24,180 nt of DNA from CAYGZA01 sp964354135 (GTDB lineage Bacteria > Planctomycetota > Planctomycetia > Pirellulales > Thermoguttaceae), in the NCBI GenBank assembly GCA_964354135.1, contig CAYGZA010000061.1, forward strand, positions 1-24,180, read 5' to 3'. The notes beneath the pieces are model-generated. The model searched no databases, had not been told where the DNA came from, and worked only from the letters and a program-made list of their open reading frames with translations. Positions 1 through 7,187 of the stretch are shown here, piece after piece. A program made the position numbers and the translations under genes. Within the stretch, counting starts at the first letter, position 1. Each line of letters begins with the position of its first letter.

Positions 1-1173
1 GATCAGCTCGAGCTGGTATTCGACCGGGTCCTCGACGGTGACGATGTTGCGGTGGACCGACTTGATGAGCTCCAGCGCGGAGTACAGGGTGGTGGTCTTG
101 CCGCTGCCGGTGGGCCCGGTCACCAGGAGCAGCCCGTACGGCTTCGCCAGGAGCTGTTTCACCTGGGCGAGCATGTCGGGAGGCATTCCGAGCGAGTCCA
201 GGTTGAAGGTCACGCGCCGCCGGTCCAGCACGCGGAGCACCGCCTTCTCGCCGAGGACCGTGGGGAGCGTCGAGACGCGGAGGTCGATTTCCCGCCCCTC
301 GACCGCCACGTGGAAGCGGCCGTCCTGCGGCACGCGGTGCTCGGCGATGTCCATCTTGGCCATGACCTTGATGCGGGAGACGATCGCCGGATGGATGTCG
401 CGCCGCGGGCGGAGCACCTCGCGCAGAAGCCCGTCCACGCGGAACCGCACCACGGAATAGTGCCGGCTCGGCTCGATGTGGATGTCGCTCGCCCCCTGGC
501 GAATCGCCTGGAGGAGGAAGTAGTTGACGAGGTTGATGATCGGGCTGCCGTCGACCAGGGACTCTACGGAGTTGAGGTCCATGTCGACGGTGTCCGGCTG
601 GAACTCGATGGCGGTCTCGTCCAGATCGGCCGTCACGGTGTCGACCTGGAATCCGTCTTCGTAGCAGCGCTGGATCATCCGCTGGATGCTCGCGCGGATG
701 GCGAAGGCCGGGTGTACCTTCAGGCCCGTGCTCCGCTCCAGGTCGTCGACCTGCTGCAAGTTCTGGGGGTCGCTCATGGCGACGGTGAGCGTGTCGCGGA
801 CCTTGAACATGGCCAGGGCGTGATAGGCCTCGGCCTTGATCCGGGGGATCAGCCGCACGACGCGGGGGTCGATCATGCCGTCGCGGAGCTTGGTGGCCGG
901 GAGATTCAACTGCCGCTGCATGAACGGCAGGATCTGCTCCTCGGAGACGAACCCCATGTCGACCAGGGCTTCCCCGAGCCGCAGCTTCGACTTGCTCTGT
1001 TTCTCCAGGGCGGCTTCCAGCTCCTCGGGGGTGATCAAGCGGGCGCCGAGGAGCTGCTCGCCCAAAGGCTTCTGGGGGGGCGTCGCGGGGCGTGCCTGGC
1101 TCCCGTCGGCCCGCGACGGCGCCGCAGGGGGCGCCAGCGTGATGGGACCGGGATGTAGCCCGACGGTGCTCAT
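1..1173 (-). CDS. gspE: Type II secretion / type IV pilus assembly ATPase GspE (PilB-like), 3' end outside the window
   Basis: This is the cytoplasmic hexameric ATPase that powers pseudopilus assembly. The first 391 residues are visible; the family is usually about 560 or more, so the C-terminal part lies beyond the left edge. The start ATG at 1173 overlaps the upstream STAS stop in an ATGA. Residues 36-59 (PLG...Q) and 65-88 (RLG...Q) form a tandem motif like the MshEN/GspE-N domain, which binds c-di-GMP in some homologues. The core follows: 'GASDIHIEPS' at about 227-236, Walker A GPTGSGKT at 353-360, and the start of the Asp box (VEDPVEYQ) at 380-387. Walker B is not reached. The first MshEN half has P36 and R45 where the consensus has Arg and Gly, so ligand binding is uncertain. 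PilB and GspE cannot be separated on this fragment; the neighbouring pseudopilins favour GspE. Confidence 0.95.
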   Translation of the reverse strand, partial: MSTVGLHPGPITLAPPAAPSRADGSQARPATPPQKPLGEQLLGARLITPEELEAALEKQSKSKLRLGEALVDMGFVSEEQILPFMQRQLNLPATKLRDGMIDPRVVRLIPRIKAEAYHALAMFKVRDTLTVAMSDPQNLQQVDDLERSTGLKVHPAFAIRASIQRMIQRCYEDGFQVDTVTADLDETAIEFQPDTVDMDLNSVESLVDGSPIINLVNYFLLQAIRQGASDIHIEPSRHYSVVRFRVDGLLREVLRPRRDIHPAIVSRIKVMAKMDIAEHRVPQDGRFHVAVEGREIDLRVSTLPTVLGEKAVLRVLDRRRVTFNLDSLGMPPDMLAQVKQLLAKPYGLLLVTGPTGSGKTTTLYSALELIKSVHRNIVTVEDPVEYQLELI

Positions 1174-1505
1174 TGTACGAAACTACCCACGGCCGACGCC
1201 GCCTCGGGGAACATCTCAAAATGCCTGCCGACCCCGGTGACGGAGAGGATCTCGCGGCAGAGGGGGCTGCGGACCGCCAGCTTCAAGGTCCCTCCGCGCC
1301 GCTGGAACCCCTCCTGGACGTCCAAGAGCATCTCCAGCCCGGTACTGTCGATCAGCGGAACGCGGTCCAGGTCGAGCACCACGCGGGGCTGGCCGTGGCC
1401 GCCGCACTCGTCCAAGAGCCGCTGCACCCGGGGCGCGTTGTCTTCGTTCAACGGGTCGTCCCCGTAGACCACGTCGACCGCGCCTTGCTTGGTCCGCGCG
1501 AACAT
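1170..1505 (-). CDS. STAS-domain protein (anti-sigma factor antagonist-like)
   Basis: A 111-residue single STAS domain, the fold of SpoIIAA-type anti-anti-sigma factors. These proteins switch partners when a Ser or Thr in a conserved loop is phosphorylated. The loop is visible as 'LIDSTGLE' (about residues 51-58), matching the family's D-S-[ST]-G pattern. The gene sits 13 bases after the histidine kinase stop, and its own TGA overlaps the GspE ATG by four bases, so it is probably translated with both. The spacer on the minus strand has a purine-rich GAAAGG/CGGAA that can serve as ribosome binding site. No anti-sigma kinase (HATPase_c of RsbW type) or sigma factor is next to it. A role as a partner-switch input to the neighbouring kinase or ATPase is inference. 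Confidence 0.88.
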   Translation of the reverse strand: MFARTKQGAVDVVYGDDPLNEDNAPRVQRLLDECGGHGQPRVVLDLDRVPLIDSTGLEMLLDVQEGFQRRGGTLKLAVRSPLCREILSVTGVGRHFEMFPEAASAVGSFVQ

Positions 1506-1518
1506 TTCCGGCCTTTCG

Positions 1519-3345
1519 TCAGCTCAGCGGCAGCGTGACGGTGAAACGGCTTCCCTTGTTGAGCTCGCTGTGAACGTTGATCTTCCCGCCGTGCAGGCGA
1601 ACCACTTCCTGGGCCAGTGACAGCCCCAGCCCGCTCCCCGACTGCTGCCGCACCCGCGGATCGGAGCTTCGGAAAAACTTGTCGAACACCTTGGGCAGCT
1701 CCGCGGCGGAGATGCCGATGCCGCTGTCCTCGACGTCGATGTGAAGGGCGTCGTCCTTGACCTGCACCTTGAGATGCACCTGGCCCCCTTCGGGCGTGTA
1801 CTTGGCGGCGTTTCCCAGGAGGTTGACCAGCGCCGCGATGATCTTGTCCTTGTCCACGTGCAGCTTGGGGAGCTTTTCGGGGAGCGAGCACTTCAGGACG
1901 GTCTTCTTCTGCGCCATTTGCGGCCGCACCTTCTCGATCACTTCGCGCAAAAGCCGCTCCATGTCGGTCTCCTGGCGGGCCAGCGAGAGGGCACCGACCT
2001 CCATGCTGCTGATGCTCAACAAGTCGTCGATAAAGCGGGCCAGCCGCGTCACCTCCGAGTTGATCGTGTTGCAGAATTCCTTCTGCTTCTCCACGTCGAG
2101 CATTTCGCCGAGCACGAGGGTTTCCGCATACGCCTTGATGTTCGCCAGCGGGGTCCGCAACTCGTGCGTGGCCGAGTTGACGAACTGGTTCCGCATCTGC
2201 TCGGCGAGCTTCTGCTGGGTGATGTCGCGGACCGACCAGATGTGCCCGGTGCCCGGGCTCCCTTTGCCGCCGCGGAGCGGATGACGCGCCACGCGCAACA
2301 CCCCTTGCGACATGTCGCCCAGGCGGCCCATCTCGACGACGACGGTCCGCGCGCGGGAATCGGGGTTCAACAAGGGGCTTTGCGGCTCCTCGCCCGGCCG
2401 GATTCCCAGGAGTTCCTCCATGGTTTTGCCGCAGAGGGCCTCGTTGTCCATTCCCATGCCCAAGAGCGCGGCGAGGGCCTGGTTGGCGAAGGTGACGTGC
2501 CCTTGATCGTCGGTTAAGGCCACCCCGTCCGGCAGGCTGTTAAGGATTTGGTCTGCCTTGCGCTGGCGAAAACCTTCCAGCGTCGTTGCCAACCGCGACT
2601 GCAAGCCGGCCTTCTGGCGGGCCTGATTGTGCTCTTCGACCAGGCGGTTCCATCCCAACGCCGCAGAACCGCCGGCGGGGACCGGCCCCAGATCGACGTC
2701 GCCCGGGGATGCCGCCGTTGCGACCTGGCCAAGTTGCCTCTCGATCTGCGATACCGGACGAACCGTCCGCTCGAGCACCAACACGCCCAGCGACATCAGC
2801 AAAACCGGCCCGAGGACCGCAACGGGAGCGTACTGCGCCACCGAGCGGACGACCCCCCATAGGCCAGGTTCCGCTACCGCCATGTGAAGTATGCCGACGG
2901 TCCTGCCACCCGAGCGAACGGGCGTGCGATACTCCCGCAGGACGCGGGACCGGCTATCGACGAACCGAACCCGGTCCACCTCCCCCCATTGCATCACCGC
3001 GCCGGTCGGCTCGCCGGCCTTCTCGCCGAGCTGGTCGCGTACGGAATGGGCCAGGAACCGGCCGTCCGGTCCGGCGACGGCGCAATACGCCAAGCGGTGA
3101 GTCGCGGCCAGTTGTTCGACCAGCGATTGGAGCTTCTTCTCCCCGCTGGCACGGTACTCGGCGGCAATCGTCGCACCTGCACTGCCCACCGCAGCCAGGC
3201 ACTCGCCTTCGGCACGCGAGTTCAGCACCGACCGGGAGACCAACACGACACCGACCGCCAGCCAACTGATCGCCAAGAGACCGAAGAACAGGTAGTAGGT
3301 GATCACCCGGCGGGGCAATCCCAGATGGATCATTTTCTTGCGCAT
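1519..3345 (-). CDS. Membrane PAS sensor histidine kinase
   Basis: A 608-residue transmembrane kinase that would autophosphorylate on His and pass phosphate to a receiver, probably the adjacent one. Order of domains: TM1 at about 15-36, extracytoplasmic sensor region to about 170, TM2 at about 172-192, a linker with HAMP-like position, PAS at about 265-376 (ILNSLPDGVALTDD), HisKA with H-box 'ATHELRTP' (H394), and HATPase_c with N-box 'LGNAAKYTP' (N512), G1 'DSGIGI', F-box 'FDKFFR' and G2 'GSGLGL' (570-575). The overall plan is like PhoR/WalK. The start at 3345 is chosen because GGGGAG lies 8-10 bases upstream and TM1 then begins near the N-terminus. A longer GTG start at 3507 would add 54 unlikely, Pro/Arg-rich residues. 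It lies downstream of the response regulator and upstream of STAS and gspE. Confidence 0.93.
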   Translation of the reverse strand: MRKKMIHLGLPRRVITYYLFFGLLAISWLAVGVVLVSRSVLNSRAEGECLAAVGSAGATIAAEYRASGEKKLQSLVEQLAATHRLAYCAVAGPDGRFLAHSVRDQLGEKAGEPTGAVMQWGEVDRVRFVDSRSRVLREYRTPVRSGGRTVGILHMAVAEPGLWGVVRSVAQYAPVAVLGPVLLMSLGVLVLERTVRPVSQIERQLGQVATAASPGDVDLGPVPAGGSAALGWNRLVEEHNQARQKAGLQSRLATTLEGFRQRKADQILNSLPDGVALTDDQGHVTFANQALAALLGMGMDNEALCGKTMEELLGIRPGEEPQSPLLNPDSRARTVVVEMGRLGDMSQGVLRVARHPLRGGKGSPGTGHIWSVRDITQQKLAEQMRNQFVNSATHELRTPLANIKAYAETLVLGEMLDVEKQKEFCNTINSEVTRLARFIDDLLSISSMEVGALSLARQETDMERLLREVIEKVRPQMAQKKTVLKCSLPEKLPKLHVDKDKIIAALVNLLGNAAKYTPEGGQVHLKVQVKDDALHIDVEDSGIGISAAELPKVFDKFFRSSDPRVRQQSGSGLGLSLAQEVVRLHGGKINVHSELNKGSRFTVTLPLS

Positions 3346-3519
3346 TCGGCATTCTCCCCGCGGGCCGGCATCTTGGGGCAGGATCGCCCCGGACGAGTCC
3401 TCCCTCGACGGGAGGCCCAAGGCTCGGCAAAGCGGAATGCGGGGGCTAGGAAGCCGGGTGTTGGGGTGCCGCGATCCTGGGTCCGGCAGGATGGCAACCG
3501 GTGGCACGCCCGGCCGCGC

Positions 3520-3927
3520 CTATCGCTCGGCGGCCAAAGACGCACAGCAGCTCTCCACCGTTTCCACCAACTGCTGAACGCTGAATGGTTTCGGCAACAC
3601 CTCCCACACACCCAGTTCGTGCCGTAGTCGGCTCAGTTCCATCTCGAAGCCCTTGGCAGTGAGCATCACGATCGGAACCTTGGCCAACCGCACTTCCTGC
3701 CGCATCCGTTTGCAGACCTCGGAGCCGGAGAGTTCGGGCATCTGCTGGTCGGTGATGAGCACGTCGAAGCTCTCACGTTCCAGCAAGTGCCACGCCTCTG
3801 CACCGTCTCGGGCGACCGTAACCTGGAAGCCAGCCTGCTCCAAGTGGAAACGCACTACCAAGGCCAAGGCCGGATTGTCCTCGGCAACCAATATCTTCGT
3901 TTGTTTGTCGGTTGTTGTTCCGGCCAT
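3520..3927 (-). CDS. Stand-alone response regulator receiver (CheY-like)
   Basis: A 135-residue receiver with no output domain. The acidic pair is E16/D17, the phosphoacceptor is D60 (in 'DVLITDQQMP'), the switch residue is T90 and the conserved Lys is K113 ('LPKPF'), so all functional residues are present. With no DNA-binding or enzymatic part it should act by protein contact, as CheY or Spo0F do. It is followed on the same strand by the histidine kinase, 174 bases downstream, so the two are a likely cognate pair. Upstream lies a 182-base gap containing two copies of a 10-base direct repeat. Its target is not evident; GspE, the STAS protein or a distant histidine phosphotransferase are all possible. 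Confidence 0.93.
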   Translation of the reverse strand: MAGTTTDKQTKILVAEDNPALALVVRFHLEQAGFQVTVARDGAEAWHLLERESFDVLITDQQMPELSGSEVCKRMRQEVRLAKVPIVMLTAKGFEMELSRLRHELGVWEVLPKPFSVQQLVETVESCCASLAAER

Positions 3928-3975
3928 GGGGCGCGGGCATCCAGACCCAGTCTTGGCAGTGCAGGCCCGTCAAGG

Positions 3976-4017
3976 ATTATCGGTATTTCCTAGAACATAT
4001 CTTTGGAATTATCGGTA
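3976..4017 (-). promoter_or_regulatory. Direct repeat pair upstream of the response regulator, candidate operator
   Basis: The 10-mer ATTATCGGTA occurs at 3976-3985 and again at 4008-4017, exactly 32 bases apart (about three helical turns). Read on the minus strand each copy contains GATAAT, a fair -10 element, but no good -35 stands at the right distance. The second copy is part of ATTATCGGTAAT, whose ends are inverted repeats. The pair lies 49-90 bases before the response regulator start. The repeats are seen; a role as activator binding sites is inference. Confidence 0.35.
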
Positions 4018-4109
4018 ATCTCGGTGCAAACGGTGCAGTCCATTCAGCTTAACGCACCACAACCCCGCTTCGACGCACTCTGCCGGATCGGCCCAGGGGT
4101 CCGGGGCTC

Positions 4110-4610
4110 TCAGAACGTGTCGTAAGTGGTTGTCCCGTCGTTGGATGCGGCGCTGGAATTGGCGATGAACTGGCCGGTCGTGCTGTTGTAGTGCCACCCT
4201 TGGATGGGGTTGGCTTCTCCCGCGATCGTTGTGCTACCGGTGCTGACCTTGACTTGATCGTTCTTTGCCCCGACCGGGCACTTCGGGAACGCACCTCGCA
4301 GGTACGTCGTGAGGTCGGTCTTGAACGTCGCCTCCTGGCCGTCGGCTCCAGGTAGTTTGCCGGAATGCTCGGCGGCGAACATCTCGATGGCGTCGCGCAC
4401 CACCGCCAGGGTCTGCCGCAAGCCATTGTCTGTAGCCGTGCCGGTCGTGGTGAGCAGCTTCGGGACCGCTACCGCCGCGAGAATCCCGAGAATCATCACC
4501 ACCACGACGAGTTCGACCAAGGTGAAACCGCTTCGTCGGGACGTGGTGAGTGCTCCGCGCTTTCCGAACGTGGGGCAGGGGCCGAGCCGTTTGTGCGTTG
4601 GGGCGTTCAT
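4110..4610 (-). CDS. gspG: Major type II secretion pseudopilin GspG
   Basis: A 166-residue prepilin. The prepilin peptidase site is G28/F29 ('RRSGFTLVEL') with Glu at +5, followed by a hydrophobic helix (VVVVMILGILAAVAVPKL) and an 'AIEMFAAEHSGKLP' segment as in GspG. The tail, with 'GWHYNSTTGQFIAN' near the C-terminus, matches the GspG pattern. GspG forms the shaft of the pseudopilus in the inner membrane and periplasm. The start at 4610 is supported by AAGAGAG 6-7 bases upstream; the reading frame is open much further upstream, but over the divergent HD-GYP gene. The 28-residue leader is longer than the usual 6-10. The gene is divergent from the HD-GYP operon and heads the response regulator, kinase, STAS, gspE series, though the 182-base gap downstream could hold a separate promoter. 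Confidence 0.93.
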   Translation of the reverse strand: MNAPTHKRLGPCPTFGKRGALTTSRRSGFTLVELVVVVMILGILAAVAVPKLLTTTGTATDNGLRQTLAVVRDAIEMFAAEHSGKLPGADGQEATFKTDLTTYLRGAFPKCPVGAKNDQVKVSTGSTTIAGEANPIQGWHYNSTTGQFIANSSAASNDGTTTYDTF

Positions 4611-4701
4611 GATTGCTCTCTTGTATCTGGGCCGATGGGTTTGCCGGGAAATAGCTGCAGCGTCCGAGTGCGCGGGCGCGCAGCAGGTATGGCACCAGTG
4701 A

Positions 4702-4730
4702 ACTGTAGGTTGCACATTTTGAGTTGGCAA
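4702..4730 (-). promoter_or_regulatory. Candidate sigma-70-type promoter for gspG
   Basis: On the minus strand TTGCCA (4730-4725, five of six matches to the -35 consensus) is followed by a 17-base spacer and TACAGT (4707-4702, four of six to the -10). Transcription would begin near 4695, giving a leader of about 85 bases before the gspG ATG. The rest of the 258-base divergent gap (4611-4868) shows a small CCGGGC/GCCCGG hairpin at 4763-4779 without a T-run and nothing else. Confidence 0.35.
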
Positions 4731-4868
4731 ATCGGAATGCGGCATGTTTTTGGGTTCCGCAGGCCGGGCAAAGAGCCCGGTTGCCGGCCGCTCCCCATAA
4801 GCTAAGGTTGAGTCGGACCCCAAGTTTCGCCCAAGCTCCGGCCGCAGCCTGACGTTAGGACCCAGCCT

Positions 4869-6506
4869 ATGCCGCCGAGTGATCCGGATCTGGCCAGTTT
4901 TCTGGAAGCTGCTGGAACGACCCTTTCCACGGCCTTCCATGCCGATTTCCACTTTTGGGAACTGACGGAAGACCCCAAACAATGGACCCCGGTAGCCGCC
5001 GAAAGCTCCGAAAGGGTTGCGGCGCCGCCGGACGGCCCATCCGTACGCAGTCTGGAAAAAGAACTGGAAGCCCACTTCCAGGCAGCCCTCGACCCTATCC
5101 TCCTGGAGCAGGGTGACGGCCGGGTGCTCTTGGGCCTCCCCTTGGGTGAGGCCGGAGGACGCCGTCTGGCCGCCACGGCCACCCTGAGCGAATCCTCTCA
5201 GGAAATGACGCTCAAGTTGGCGCGGCTCTGTCTGGACGATCTGCACCTGAAACGGGAACTCAACCGTGCCCGCGACGATCTGGCCGTCTGTGCCGTGCAG
5301 ATCGGCAGCGATTTCGAGGAGCTGACCTTCCTGCGGACGCTCGCCGAGCACCTGGACGTCTCGGACGTTAGCCGGGGACCTTGGCACGTCGCGCAGATGG
5401 TTCTGCCGCTTCTGGCCGGCGTGGTCCAAGCCGAGTCACTCGTCCTGGTGAGCGCCCGACGGGATCCCGAGGACGCATCGCGGGTTCTCGTCGATGCGCC
5501 GGTCTGCTGGGTCGGCCCTCGTCCCATGAGCGACGAGCATTGCCGGCGGTTCGTCGAACGGTTTCGCGAAGCCGCGGCCGGGCAACCGATGGTTCAGAAC
5601 CATCTGGACGAGAGCCGGTACGCCGCGGAGTTTCCCGGCGTCAGGAAGTTCGTGATGACCCCGCTCCTGAAAAGGGATCGGGTGCTGGGGTGGCTGGTCG
5701 CGATCAATCATGCCCATCGTCCACGGACCGAAACCGAAGGGGCCCTCTGGAACCTGAGCCAGTACGAATTCGGCACGGTCGAGGCCGGACTGCTCAGCTC
5801 CGTGGCATCGATGCTGGCCACGCACGTCTCGAACGTCGAGCTGGTCCGCGAGAAGGAGGCCCTGCTGGTCAACGTGGTCCGGGCCATGGTCTCCGCGATC
5901 GACGCCAAAGACCCGTACACCTGCGGACACAGCGAGCGGGTGGCGCTGGTGAGCCGGCACATTGCCCGGCGACTGGGGCTGGACGACGTCAAGTGCGAGC
6001 GGATCTACCTGGCCGGCCTGGTCCACGATCTGGGCAAGCTGGGCGTCCCGGACGCCGTGCTCCGCAAACCCGGTCACCTCACCGAGGAAGAGATGCAGTT
6101 GATCCGGCCGCACCCCGAACAGGGTTGGGCGATCCTGCAGGACCTCAAGGAGTTGAGCGACCTTTTTCCCGGCGTTCTCCACCACCACGAACAATACAAC
6201 GGCGCGGGCTATCCCGACGGGCTGGTCGGGGAGCAGATTCCTTTGGACGCGCGGATCCTGGCCGTAGCCGATTCGTACGACGCCATGATCAGCGATCGTC
6301 CGTACCGCAAGGGGATGCCCGAGGCCAAAGTCGAGGAGATCCTGCGCAAGGGGGCAGGAACGCAGTGGGACCTGCAAGTCATCGAGGCATTCTCCCGCGC
6401 GTTGCCCGAGATCAAGGCCCTTTGGAGCGCCTACCGCCAACAGGCCCCGCGGCGACGCGGCGAGCCCTCGGAGCCGGAAACGTCCCAGGCGGCCGCCGCC
6501 GGCTGA
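4869..6506 (+). CDS. HD-GYP domain cyclic-di-GMP phosphodiesterase with GAF-like N-terminal region
   Basis: A 545-residue cytoplasmic protein with no signal or membrane segment. The C-terminal HD-GYP domain (about 335-500) hydrolyses c-di-GMP in this family, and every metal and signature residue is present: H354, HD at 386-387, H415 ('RPHPEQG'), HH at 439-440, GYP at 447-449 and D468 ('AVADSYDAM'). Residues about 155-325 look like a GAF sensor ('FVMTPLLKRDRVLGWLVAIN'), and about 110-150 is a helical linker. No receiver domain is attached. The ATG at 4869 has AGGA eight bases upstream. It is the first gene of a compact operon with the minor pseudopilins (18 bases to the next gene), which ties c-di-GMP turnover to pseudopilus production. 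An intact site argues for an active enzyme rather than a degenerate receptor. Confidence 0.93.
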   Translation: MPPSDPDLASFLEAAGTTLSTAFHADFHFWELTEDPKQWTPVAAESSERVAAPPDGPSVRSLEKELEAHFQAALDPILLEQGDGRVLLGLPLGEAGGRRLAATATLSESSQEMTLKLARLCLDDLHLKRELNRARDDLAVCAVQIGSDFEELTFLRTLAEHLDVSDVSRGPWHVAQMVLPLLAGVVQAESLVLVSARRDPEDASRVLVDAPVCWVGPRPMSDEHCRRFVERFREAAAGQPMVQNHLDESRYAAEFPGVRKFVMTPLLKRDRVLGWLVAINHAHRPRTETEGALWNLSQYEFGTVEAGLLSSVASMLATHVSNVELVREKEALLVNVVRAMVSAIDAKDPYTCGHSERVALVSRHIARRLGLDDVKCERIYLAGLVHDLGKLGVPDAVLRKPGHLTEEEMQLIRPHPEQGWAILQDLKELSDLFPGVLHHHEQYNGAGYPDGLVGEQIPLDARILAVADSYDAMISDRPYRKGMPEAKVEEILRKGAGTQWDLQVIEAFSRALPEIKALWSAYRQQAPRRRGEPSEPETSQAAAAG

Positions 6507-6524
6507 CGCCGGTAGTTCGGAGGA

Positions 6525-7187
6525 ATGCTGGTGGACCGACCCGCCATGTCTGAGCCCTTGGGAGACACGTCCTTGCGCAGCGTGGGCACGTCTTGGAGCG
6601 CGCACGGCGACGCGGGCGACGCCGTGCCGTGCCGTCAATCCAGGTGTGTCGGCTTACGGGAAACGTCCGTCCGCCCTTGCCGGCGGGGGTTCACCTTCAT
6701 CGAGCTGCTGATCGTGGTGTTGGTCCTGGGGATCATGTTTGCCGCGGCGGTGCCGCGGTTCAGCGACTCGGTCGTGCGGTTGCGTCTGGACGCGGCCGCG
6801 CGGCGGATCGCCGCCGATCTCGCGGCCGCGCAGGCCCGTGCCCGCGCTACCAGCAGCAGGCAAACGATCGTCTTCACCGTGCCGCCCGCGGGGAGCCGGT
6901 ACCAGATTGTCGGAATGCCGGATCCCGACCGGCCGGGCGCCACGTACGCGGTCGACCTGGCAAATGCTCCCTACGCGGCCGCGTTGAAGACCGTCGATCT
7001 CGGCGGCGACACCACCCTGATCTACAACGGCTACGGCCTGCCCGACAGCGCGGGCACGATCGTCGTCCAGGCCGGGCGGTACACCAAGACGGTCGCGATC
7101 GACCCCGACACGGGAGCAGCCGCCGTCGCGGCGGGAACGGCCACCGTCGAAAGCCCACCCAGTGAGCAGGGATCTGTCGCCCCATGA
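6525..7187 (+). CDS. Minor pseudopilin, GspH-like
   Basis: A 220-residue prepilin-type protein. The peptidase site is G55/F56 ('CRRGFTFIELLIV') with Glu at +5, then a hydrophobic helix ending in 'AAAVPRFSDSV', and 'AAARRIAADLAAAQARARATS', the helical pattern of the GspH/FimT family. The rest is beta-rich. Two starts are possible: ATG at 6525, where GGAGGA almost touches the codon, and ATG at 6546, with a weak GGTGGA ten bases upstream; 6525 is reported. Either way the leader is extraordinarily long (48-55 residues). The stop overlaps the next ATG as ATGA. It should be a tip-located minor pseudopilin in the inner membrane and pseudopilus. Confidence 0.88.
   Translation: MLVDRPAMSEPLGDTSLRSVGTSWSAHGDAGDAVPCRQSRCVGLRETSVRPCRRGFTFIELLIVVLVLGIMFAAAVPRFSDSVVRLRLDAAARRIAADLAAAQARARATSSRQTIVFTVPPAGSRYQIVGMPDPDRPGATYAVDLANAPYAAALKTVDLGGDTTLIYNGYGLPDSAGTIVVQAGRYTKTVAIDPDTGAAAVAAGTATVESPPSEQGSVAP

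Noticed and set aside
52..1158. Long plus-strand reading frame of 368 codons opposite gspE
   Set aside because: It is antisense to the clear GspE sequence with Walker A and Asp box; composition is Arg/Asp/His-rich with no recognisable domain. High GC makes long antisense frames common.
3346..3507. Upstream extension of the histidine kinase to a GTG at 3507
   Set aside because: It would add 54 Pro/Arg-rich residues before the first membrane helix, while ATG at 3345 has a clear GGGGAG ribosome binding site.
4763..4779. CCGGGC/GCCCGG hairpin as a terminator
   Set aside because: It lies between divergent starts with no T-run on either strand, so termination makes little sense here.
4611..5429. 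Long N-terminal extension of the gspG frame
   Set aside because: It runs antisense to the HD-GYP gene; the prepilin leader and ribosome binding site place the start at 4610.
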